From: an uncultured Opitutales bacterium
Lineage (GTDB): Bacteria; Verrucomicrobiota; Verrucomicrobiia; Opitutales; Intestinicryptomonadaceae
Direction of reading: 5' to 3'
NCBI GenBank assembly: GCA_900552245.1
Contig: URYY01000043.1
Location: 1-14,628, forward strand
Length of the DNA: 14,628 bases
Part shown: one piece after another, positions 7,426 to 13,648 of the stretch
Numbering within the stretch: position 1 is the stretch's first letter
Layout: the number at the start of each line of letters is the position of its first letter
Made by a program: the position numbers and the translations under genes
The notes under the pieces: generated by a model
Seen by the model: the letters and a program-made list of their open reading frames with translations, nothing else
Database searches by the model: none
Told to the model about the DNA's origin: nothing

Positions 7426-9194
7426 GTGGACTTTACAAAGGCAAGCAGCGATATTGCAAGCTGCACTGCGCAAAATAGCGCAAGCCACATTTTCCCCGAG
7501 TCCATAAATCCGTAGGAATGCAGGCCAACGCCCATCATATTTACGCCAAACCAAGCCCACGCCGCAACAATGTTGCCTATGCAAGCCAGTGCTAAAATCG
7601 CCCTGGGGCCGGCTATTTTTAACACCTTCATATGGACTACAAAGGCGCACCAAAGAACTACCATAAGGGCTCCGTTTTCCTTAGGGTCCCACCCCCAGAA
7701 TCGCCCCCAGCTCATATCAGCCCAGACTCCGCCAAGCATAGTTCCCGCGAATGAAAACACCATGCCAAAGCAGAGTATCGCATAAACCGTGTTTGCAGTT
7801 TCAAGCACCGATATTCTGGAGAATTTACCCAGCCTTGCCGCGTTTGATACAAGTTTGCAAGAGGCTACCAAGCCAGCTAAAAACACACCGCAATAACCCA
7901 GCATCATGGGCACTATATGCACGCTAAGCCAGAAGTTTGAGTTTAAAACCGCGCGCATCATTCCCATTGTATCGCCCGAGTAAGGCAGGTTTAGCGCTAG
8001 CACTATCGACAAAAATCCAATTGGGGCAGCGGCTATAGCGTAGAGCTTTTTTCTGTATTTTGCGCAGAGAAAAATTCCTAACCCGACAGCCGCCCAGCCT
8101 GCAAATATTACGGAGGAATACAGATTCGTGACCGGCGGGCGCATCTGTATAAACATTCTTGCGACAATCCCAACTCCCTGCGCCAAAAAAGCCGCGCACA
8201 ACATGGGTATTGCAAGGCGCACAAAGACCCGCTTGTCCAGAATGACAGCCACCAGAAATACTATAAAGCTTGCCAGATACAAGATTGCGCCGCGGTAGAA
8301 TAAATCCAGATGGTTGAAGGCATTTTCAAATTTTATTCTAAAAGACGGAGCAAGCGTTTTATAGAGGCTATCTACGTCTTCAGCTGCGCTTTTACCTTGC
8401 GAGAAGTTTGAAACCAAATCTCCATATTGGCTAAAGACTTCCCTGTTTTTGCCGTCCAATTTGGGGCTTAGCAAAAGGTCTAAGGGCGTAAGCCAACGCT
8501 CTGTGGATGTCGGGATTAGCTTTGGATTTCCAAAAAAATCCTCCCTCTCTTTCAATTCCTTAAAGAGCTTAAGTTGCTCGTACATGTTGCGCAGAGTCTC
8601 GGAATTTTGGCTTGCCGTGCCCGATTTTGAGAGCTCTGCCGAAGCGGCCTTGCCCAGGTCTATCCAGTCTTCAAAAGTCTTGCGTGGACTTTCGCCCTGG
8701 AAGTAAAAGGCCATTGAATTTAATGCGTTTTCAAAGACGCCCGCCTTCTCGAGGGCAAGCCTACAGGCTTGGGTAAATGTCGTATTTTCCTCAGAGCTTG
8801 CAGCCTTGTAGATTTCGGCGTACTTTTTCTCAAAATCGGCGTAAGAGTAGTATCTGCCGTCGGCCCCGAGCAGATTGGAGAGTTCGCGGTTGTCGGTCTT
8901 AAAGAATTTATCTTTAGCCGCATCTTGCGGAAATGCATTTATGTACAATAGCCATTCGCTAGACGAGGCGTATTTGCCGTCTATTTTTACAGAACTTTTG
9001 CCGTTTATAAAACGCAGGATATCGGCACTTGCGCTTGAAAGCGGCATGGGGCGCCCGTCCTTTACGGCGGGAAGTTCGCTTAAGCTCCTCTCGAGACTGC
9101 GCTGCATCAATGCCCCGTATTTGCCGAAGAAGAATCCGTAAAAAAGTATGGCAATCGAAGCGACTATTCCGCAGATTGTAAGGGTCTTTTTCAT
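7407..9194 (-). CDS. ccsA: Cytochrome c biogenesis protein CcsA, long form with large periplasmic N-terminal domain
   Basis: This is the haem-handling subunit of System II cytochrome c maturation. It presents haem to the CXXCH motif of apocytochrome c on the periplasmic side. The WWD haem-binding signature is clear: W496-GRF-W500-G-W502-DPKE506. The flanking histidines are probably H426 (LSVHI) and H560 (GLHSYGF), the usual external haem ligands; RPPVTNLYSS (352-361) is another family motif. The protein has 595 residues, almost twice a minimal CcsA. After TM1 (about 5-24) comes a soluble domain of about 270 residues beginning LPAVKDGRPMPLSS, which resembles the PVQDGGRxxPL block of long CcsA proteins in Planctomycetes, Verrucomicrobia and Bacteroidetes. 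About eight membrane segments follow from residue 300. It overlaps the preceding ResB gene by 4 bp (ATGA). It implies c-type cytochromes and hence respiration, though no cytochrome gene is in view. Confidence 0.9.
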   Translation of the reverse strand: MKKTLTICGIVASIAILFYGFFFGKYGALMQRSLERSLSELPAVKDGRPMPLSSASADILRFINGKSSVKIDGKYASSSEWLLYINAFPQDAAKDKFFKTDNRELSNLLGADGRYYSYADFEKKYAEIYKAASSEENTTFTQACRLALEKAGVFENALNSMAFYFQGESPRKTFEDWIDLGKAASAELSKSGTASQNSETLRNMYEQLKLFKELKEREDFFGNPKLIPTSTERWLTPLDLLLSPKLDGKNREVFSQYGDLVSNFSQGKSAAEDVDSLYKTLAPSFRIKFENAFNHLDLFYRGAILYLASFIVFLVAVILDKRVFVRLAIPMLCAAFLAQGVGIVARMFIQMRPPVTNLYSSVIFAGWAAVGLGIFLCAKYRKKLYAIAAAPIGFLSIVLALNLPYSGDTMGMMRAVLNSNFWLSVHIVPMMLGYCGVFLAGLVASCKLVSNAARLGKFSRISVLETANTVYAILCFGMVFSFAGTMLGGVWADMSWGRFWGWDPKENGALMVVLWCAFVVHMKVLKIAGPRAILALACIGNIVAAWAWFGVNMMGVGLHSYGFMDSGKMWLALFCAVQLAISLLAFVKSTNKAGD

Positions 9195-9934
9195 CTTCTT
9201 GCCTTTGCTATTTTTAGAGCGTACACAATTAACATTCCGCCGAATATGAGAGCTACTGAAACTAGAGGCAGGAGGCTTGCGGGGTTTCTGACCGCCTGCA
9301 AAATGCTAACCTTATCGCCCCTAAAGCTAGATTGGTAAAAGGTCCAAGAGCCGAAACTTGCAGGTTCGTTCATTCTTATGAGCTTCTCTACAACTATGTC
9401 TTTATAGTGGAATTTCACGAGGCTTGAATATTGCTTTGCGAGTTCGGAATTGTCCCACTTTTGCTCCGTAAACTTTACAAGTTCCACTGAGAAAGGCAGC
9501 GTGACAACTTCCGCCTGCTTGCCGGGAGCCGCTCTTAAAATGATATTTGAGTTCTCCTTGCCCTCATTTAACTCAATTATGCCTTCAACCCTCCAAAAAC
9601 CCTGCAGAAAGGCCGACAAAATAAGCAAAATTAGAGCCATATGCACTGTCGCAAAGCCTATGCCCTCAATGCCTCTTGCGCAGAATCTGAAAGATGAAAA
9701 GGCCAAGTTTAGAAGCGCGAGAACCCCAATCGTCATTCCCGCAGGAAGGGGCAAAATACCGTCGAAGGGAAAGCAAATCCAAGACTCAAAAAACTTTGCC
9801 TGAACTTGGGATATACCAAGCTCAGGTATCCTGAGAGTTGCAATAAATATGAATATCACCGAGTACAAGAGAAGCCCGGCTGTCAACTTTCTCGAAGACA
9901 AAATATATATGAATTTCCACCTGAGCTTTATCAT
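9191..9934 (-). CDS. ccsB: ResB/CcsB-like cytochrome c biogenesis protein, short form
   Basis: This is the partner of CcsA in System II, which chaperones apocytochrome and helps form the haem channel. The 247-residue protein has four likely membrane helices (about 18-35, 65-82, 93-113 and 221-240) and a periplasmic part at about 114-220. TLRIPELGISQVQAKFFESW (33-52) matches the ResB pattern around the first periplasmic loop. His98 in helix 3 is a candidate for the conserved membrane histidine of haem transport. PASFGSWTFYQSSF (191-204) is the ResB motif before the last helix. It is much shorter than classical ResB (over 400 residues), so its periplasmic domain is reduced. It starts 21 bp after the ychF stop with no Shine-Dalgarno sequence, and overlaps ccsA by 4 bp. 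The two surely work together. Confidence 0.82.
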   Translation of the reverse strand: MIKLRWKFIYILSSRKLTAGLLLYSVIFIFIATLRIPELGISQVQAKFFESWICFPFDGILPLPAGMTIGVLALLNLAFSSFRFCARGIEGIGFATVHMALILLILSAFLQGFWRVEGIIELNEGKENSNIILRAAPGKQAEVVTLPFSVELVKFTEQKWDNSELAKQYSSLVKFHYKDIVVEKLIRMNEPASFGSWTFYQSSFRGDKVSILQAVRNPASLLPLVSVALIFGGMLIVYALKIAKARR

Positions 9935-9955
9935 ATCGGTAAAGTTCGGAAAATA

Positions 9956-10057
9956 TCAGACGTTAAATCTAAATAGGGCGACATCGCCGTCTTTAAAGAC
10001 GTAATCCTTGCCCTCAAGCCTGTATTTGCCGGCATCGCGCGCCTTAGCTACAGAGCC
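9956..10057 (-). pseudogene. ychF: C-terminal 33 codons of YchF (OLA1-type ATPase), cut at the junction
   Basis: Hand translation of the minus strand gives a 33-residue tail starting GSVAKARDAGKYRLEGKDYV and ending DGDVALFRFNV before TGA. This is the very conserved C-terminus (TGS domain) of the ribosome-associated ATPase YchF, whose family ending is EGKDYxxxDGDVxxFxFNV. The rest of the roughly 365-residue protein is missing: going upstream, the sequence changes at about 10055 into an ABC ATPase gene in another frame. The remaining tail is undamaged, with no frameshift or stop, so the break looks recent or artificial rather than the result of decay. In the real genome this gene would be complete and probably lie upstream of ccsB-ccsA, 21 bp away. 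Confidence 0.85.
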
Positions 10058-10475
10058 TCTGCTTCATACCACCGGAATACCTTCCGATTTTCCGCCCGGC
10101 ATCCTCCCAAAGATTTACTTTTTTTAACAATGTTTCAATCTGAGGTTTTGCTTCCTTTTTGGGAATTCCTTTTAACGCAGCCATATAATACATAAAACGA
10201 ATCCCGGTAAAAGACGGATACATATTCTGCTGCTGCGGCGCAAATCCAAGTTTACTCATGTACTCTTTTCCCAGACGAAAAATATCTTTTCCATCTGCAC
10301 GAACGATTCCGGATGTCGCCATAAGATTTTTTGTCAAAATTCCCATGAGCGTTGATTTCCCGGCTCCATTTGGTCCCAGCAATCCATTGACCCCGGGGTT
10401 CATCGTCACACAGACATCTTCCAGCGCCAGTTTGTCTTTGTATCTTTTCGAAATGTGTTCCAATTCCAGCTGCAT
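10044..10475 (-). pseudogene. ABC-2-type transporter ATPase, C-terminal half missing
   Basis: This is the N-terminal part of a stand-alone ABC ATPase of the CcmA/NatA exporter type. Walker A GPNGAGKST is at 34-42, the Q-loop is around FAPQQQNMYP (78-87), and signature YSGGMKQR is at 133-140. Walker B, D-loop and H-loop are absent: after Leu141 the frame reads two foreign codons and stops at 10044. About 90-150 residues are missing against a usual length of 230-300. The start is well supported by AGGAGG five bases before ATG 10475. It lies only 19 bp after the solute-binding lipoprotein gene, so the two are probably co-transcribed. As written it could not hydrolyse ATP. I think the gene is intact in its source genome and is cut by the chimeric join. 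A permease gene would be expected next. Confidence 0.85.
10053..10058. other. Junction between two unrelated sequences
   Basis: On the minus strand the ABC ATPase is recognisable up to GGMKQR plus one Leu codon (10053-10055). The YchF tail is recognisable from the Gly codon at 10055-10057, one frame away. The two homologies overlap in about 5 bases (GGCTC on the minus strand), so the join lies at a short shared sequence. No inverted repeats, target duplication, tRNA, integrase or transposase is seen nearby. Gene style changes here: left-arm genes have weak ribosome binding sites, while right-arm genes have AGGAGG-like sites and more AT-rich codons. The simplest reading is a chimeric contig or amplification chimera; a real recombination event at microhomology cannot be excluded. 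Confidence 0.8.
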
Positions 10476-10494
10476 AGCATCCTCCTATCTACAC

Positions 10495-11952
10495 CTATTT
10501 TAATGCTTTGTTCGCTTCCTGCAAGGCCTTATCCAGCCCCGCTTTTTCCATTTTTTCCCGCATTTGCTTTAATGTCTTATCGACATTTTTATATTTGCCA
10601 CACCACAAACCGCTATATTTTTGCAATATTTCTTGCATCTTTATTTCTGTACGCGCATCCAATTTTTCATTAACAACTTCTGCCGGCACCACATCTGCCT
10701 TTTCCGTCATTTTACGAAAAGTCTTTTCTTTGTCTTTTGGCTCTGCATACATCGGATATGTAATCCACATATTATACGGAAGGCTTCCTCGGATTCCTTC
10801 GGTGTTTTTACTCATCACACGCCCTTCCTTAAGCTGATAATCGTCTCCTTCTTTCCCATAGCAAATTGCATTTGCCACCTCTTTATCGGTACACACCATT
10901 GTCAAAAACCGGTAAGCGGCTTTTTTCTTTTTTGACCAGGAAGCCACTCCCCAGCACATGTTCCTCATAGTTACAAGATAGGGTTTTCCGATCCTATATG
11001 TCTTTCTTTCATAAAGATCTGTCTTCTCCGACCTAAAATTCTGACATATTCCCTCCGAACCTTCTACACTAATATCCGAAGTAAAATGTACCGCTATGTC
11101 ATCTAACGATTCTACATCTTCATAGGCTTTATAATTTTCCGGATTTTTCGCAATTAATTTTAATATTTTCACTATCTGTGGATGGTCCATCAGATACGAA
11201 ACGTGGTACTTTTCTCCGTTTTTTTCTGCACAAAAAGCAATACTGTCCGCCGGCAGAAGTCCTACCGCTCCCATTATCACGGATGATATCATCTGTTTTT
11301 TATCCGTATCCTTTACCTTTATTTGTTTCAAAACAGACAACAAATTACCGCTTGTCACTTTTTTCGGAAGAGTAGACTCATCTACTGCCTCCGTATCCAC
11401 ATACATATAATTTACATACGGTTCACTTTCCAATGTTATTCCATAATAACTTCCCTTCTCCTCTGTCATTTGCCAGATTTTTTCCGGAAATGCCGCCTTT
11501 AATTTTTTGCCTTCTTTTGATTTCAGATACGACTTCATATTGTCCAGCAGCTTGTCTTTTATCGCAAGATCATACGATGGTTCCTCCTCCGTTCTTCCTG
11601 CTCCGGTAAATAAAATATCTCCCCTTTTTTCTTTCTTAAGGTCTTTTAATGTTTCCATATAATCGGACGGTGCCAAATCCGATTTGCATATCCATTCAAC
11701 GGCATACCCAAAACCTTTTTTCTTGAGAACTTCATTTATATAATCCGCACGTTCCTGTGACATTTCTCCCTGCATGACAATCTGAAGTTTTGGGGTAGTA
11801 TCGGCAGTTTTAGAAACATCACTTTGTGATGTATCTGTCTCTTGGCTTGAAACCGTATCAACTATAGTATCATTCACCTTTTCTTGTTTGCACGACACCA
11901 GAAATATTAAAACAAACATCATTAACACTGCAACAATATATTTTTTCATCAT
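10495..11952 (-). CDS. Extracellular solute-binding lipoprotein, family 1 type
   Basis: This 485-residue lipoprotein is probably anchored outside the cell membrane of a Gram-positive. The signal is MMKKY, a hydrophobic run and the lipobox LVSC, with Cys21 lipidated, followed by a Ser/Thr/Asp-rich linker. The C-terminal half matches extracellular solute-binding proteins of the large group 1 class: WSKKKKAAYRFLTMVCTDKEV, then AICYGKEGDDYQLKEG, and a C-terminal helix pair resembling the DUF3502-type ending. These proteins normally deliver sugars to importers. Here the next gene is an exporter-type ATPase, which is odd. ATG 11952 was chosen because AAAGGA lies 5 bases upstream; ATG 11949 directly after it is equally possible, and upstream in-frame starts would add an unlikely leader before the signal. 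No importer permeases are in view. The ligand is unknown. Family assignment is good; role is open. Confidence 0.78.
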   Translation of the reverse strand: MMKKYIVAVLMMFVLIFLVSCKQEKVNDTIVDTVSSQETDTSQSDVSKTADTTPKLQIVMQGEMSQERADYINEVLKKKGFGYAVEWICKSDLAPSDYMETLKDLKKEKRGDILFTGAGRTEEEPSYDLAIKDKLLDNMKSYLKSKEGKKLKAAFPEKIWQMTEEKGSYYGITLESEPYVNYMYVDTEAVDESTLPKKVTSGNLLSVLKQIKVKDTDKKQMISSVIMGAVGLLPADSIAFCAEKNGEKYHVSYLMDHPQIVKILKLIAKNPENYKAYEDVESLDDIAVHFTSDISVEGSEGICQNFRSEKTDLYERKTYRIGKPYLVTMRNMCWGVASWSKKKKAAYRFLTMVCTDKEVANAICYGKEGDDYQLKEGRVMSKNTEGIRGSLPYNMWITYPMYAEPKDKEKTFRKMTEKADVVPAEVVNEKLDARTEIKMQEILQKYSGLWCGKYKNVDKTLKQMREKMEKAGLDKALQEANKALK

Positions 11953-12102
11953 AAATATCCTTTCAATTATCATCAAAAAATAGAGATACAAAAAATTATT
12001 ATTTGATTTTTCCTCCCTATATACGCTTATATTCGTGAAATATTTTCATGAGTGTTCTTTCCTTCCTCCGCCTCAAACGATGAATTAAGAAAAGAACGCT
12101 TT
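11953..12102 (-). promoter_or_regulatory. 150-bp leader of the lipoprotein gene, with inverted repeat and mini-ORF
   Basis: This non-coding stretch probably carries the promoter of the lipoprotein unit, though I cannot name convincing -35 and -10 boxes. It holds an imperfect inverted repeat: AGTGTTCTTTCC (12051-12062) against AAAAAGAACGCT-type sequence (12089-12100), about 12 bp with one mismatch and one wobble around a 26-base loop. On the minus strand the hairpin is followed at once by ATG 12049, opening a 10-codon frame (MKIFHEYKRI, stop at 12017). A purine-rich GGAGGAAGG in the loop could serve as its ribosome site. GGGAGG also occurs after the mini-ORF without a following start codon. 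A leader peptide or attenuator is conceivable, but a decayed gene start or chance is just as likely. Confidence 0.35.
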
Positions 12103-12270
12103 TTAATGTCCAAATACCAAGCGAAGATCTCCTACCATCACCTCTATTGCCGCAAGGACAAGAAATACTATGGCTATATAATAACATATCACTTTTAACC
12201 GATCAAAATGTTTATCATAAAAAAAGATCGCCAATCCTAAAAACAAAATTCCAACAAGAGCATACATCAT
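12103..12270 (-). CDS. Small 55-residue membrane protein
   Basis: Hand translation of the minus strand finds a 55-codon frame starting MMYALVGILFLGLAIFF and ending DLRLVFGH. It has two hydrophobic segments (about residues 3-18 and 27-46) separated by a charged turn YDKHFDRLK, so it is predicted to be a two-helix hairpin in the membrane. ATG 12270 is followed by a second ATG at 12267; AAAGG lies about 11 bases upstream, a slightly long spacing. The gene lies 41 bp after the permease stop, in the same direction, and is the last gene of the probable exporter operon. I do not recognise the family. Small membrane proteins of this shape are often accessory subunits or stabilisers of neighbouring transporters; that role is inference from position only. 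Confidence 0.6.
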   Translation of the reverse strand: MMYALVGILFLGLAIFFYDKHFDRLKVICYYIAIVFLVLAAIEVMVGDLRLVFGH

Positions 12271-12311
12271 AATATTTTTTACCTTTCGCCTTCTCTTCCA
12301 ATTGGACGTTT

Positions 12312-12953
12312 CTACCAGTATACTTTCCTATATTTCACACATGCAGCGCCCGCAGCAAAAAATACACTGCCTGCTATAATTGCCGCAGTCATGCGCAGCG
12401 GATCCGCCTCAATCGTCAATGTCTGCTGCGGGAAAATGGAAATTGCCGAAAACATATGCAATCCATCAAATAAGTTCAGGTAAATCCCATATAAAACCGC
12501 TGTCATCAGCGCTGCTCCCGTACTTTGAAAGAGGAAGCAGCAGAAAAATGCCATGCCCGCCATCATCCATATTTCCGACAATATCTGCCATAGCAGTAAG
12601 ATATCAAATGGCTGAATTATCTGAAGCACGCCAAACGAAAGTACCGCCGCTATCATATACCCAAACACGCCAGCCACTTCGCAGGCAATGATTTGATGTG
12701 GTTTCCAGATCAGATACATCAACTCATTGCCATCATGGGAAAAGAAATCTCCCGCATACAGGAGAATCCACCAAGTTGAAAAAAGCGGAACCCATACATG
12801 AAGCTGCCGGATGCAGTCAGCCATCTTAATATCTGACTCCGGTCCGGTCAAAATCAGTGCCGCCAGTGCCGGAATCAGCACAAATAAAGCAATCAACGGC
12901 ACCGCAAACCGCAGCTTATTTTTTGTCATTTGAACAAAATATAATTTACTCAT
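12312..12953 (-). CDS. ABC-2-type transporter permease, six membrane helices
   Basis: This 213-residue hydrophobic protein has six likely membrane spans (about residues 17-36, 53-70, 88-112, 119-142, 148-166 and 187-206). The N-terminus MSKLYFVQMTKNKLRF, basic and followed directly by a helix, is typical of ABC-2 permeases, and the spacing of helices fits that family. It starts 2 bp after the ATPase stop, with GAGG seven bases before the ATG lying inside the end of the ATPase gene, so the pair is translationally coupled. Together they would form a small exporter, as in lantibiotic-immunity or bacitracin-type transporters, but I see no motif that fixes the substrate. Whether it forms a homodimer or pairs with the upstream ectodomain protein is not known. 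Confidence 0.78.
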   Translation of the reverse strand: MSKLYFVQMTKNKLRFAVPLIALFVLIPALAALILTGPESDIKMADCIRQLHVWVPLFSTWWILLYAGDFFSHDGNELMYLIWKPHQIIACEVAGVFGYMIAAVLSFGVLQIIQPFDILLLWQILSEIWMMAGMAFFCCFLFQSTGAALMTAVLYGIYLNLFDGLHMFSAISIFPQQTLTIEADPLRMTAAIIAGSVFFAAGAACVKYRKVYW

Positions 12954-12955
12954 CC

Positions 12956-13648
12956 TTACGCCTCTTTCAATCTTTGTAAATAGCCCTGCTCAAGTGTGGC
13001 ATTATCGTCTCCGGCAAAATGACACGCTTCCTCTACCGTCACATTTTCCAAAAGTGTCCCGTCTTTCATAATTAAGACACGGTCACACACCGCTTCCACT
13101 TCTTCCACAATGTGAGTGGAAATCACGATAATCTTGTCATCTTTTGCCAATTTCCGGATAATTTCTTTAAAATGACTGCGTTCTTCCGGATCCAGTCCTG
13201 TCGTCGGTTCATCCAAAAACAAAATATCCGGATCTCCCAGAATTGCCTGTGCGATACCAAGTCGCCGCTGCATTCCGCCAGACAAATGTCCTACTCTTTC
13301 TTCCGCTTTTTCAGACAAATTCACATCGGCAAGCACACGCTCAATCTCAGCCTCTCTTTTGTCCTTCGGCACCTTTTTCGCCGCAGCAAAATAATACATC
13401 ATTTCTTTTACTTTCAGTTCATGAAACATTCCAAAACGTTGGGGAAGATACCCGATCTGCTCTCCTTTTTGTAACGAAACCACGCCCTCTGAAACCGGAT
13501 ATAGTCCAAGTATACAGCGAAGAAGTGTTGTTTTTCCTGCCCCATTCGGTCCAAGAAGTCCATAGCATCCTTTGTCAAGTTCACAAGTAAATCCTTTGAT
13601 TGCTTTGTGTCTGCGAAAATTCTTACTTACATTTTCAATCTTTATCAT
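12956..13648 (-). CDS. ABC-2-type transporter ATPase, complete
   Basis: This 230-residue ATPase energises the permease that follows. All motifs are intact: Walker A GPNGAGKTT (33-41), Q-loop Q70 in GYLPQRFGMF, signature LSGGMQRR (122-129), Walker B ILFLDEP (142-148), D-loop GLDPEE and H-loop H179. It resembles the truncated ATPase further along: both share a MYY segment after the Q-loop and a signature of the SGGM type, so the two are probably paralogues. ATG 13648 is chosen because GGGAGG lies about six bases upstream and the protein then begins MIKIENVSKNF, the normal ATPase start. A longer frame from 13714 would add a Cys/His-containing leader that is really the end of the preceding gene read in another frame. 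It overlaps that gene by 14 bp. Confidence 0.93.
   Translation of the reverse strand: MIKIENVSKNFRRHKAIKGFTCELDKGCYGLLGPNGAGKTTLLRCILGLYPVSEGVVSLQKGEQIGYLPQRFGMFHELKVKEMMYYFAAAKKVPKDKREAEIERVLADVNLSEKAEERVGHLSGGMQRRLGIAQAILGDPDILFLDEPTTGLDPEERSHFKEIIRKLAKDDKIIVISTHIVEEVEAVCDRVLIMKDGTLLENVTVEEACHFAGDDNATLEQGYLQRLKEA

Noticed and set aside
10044..10475. A natural ABC ATPase-YchF fusion protein
   Set aside because: The two parts are in different reading frames and the ATPase frame stops three codons after its last family residue.
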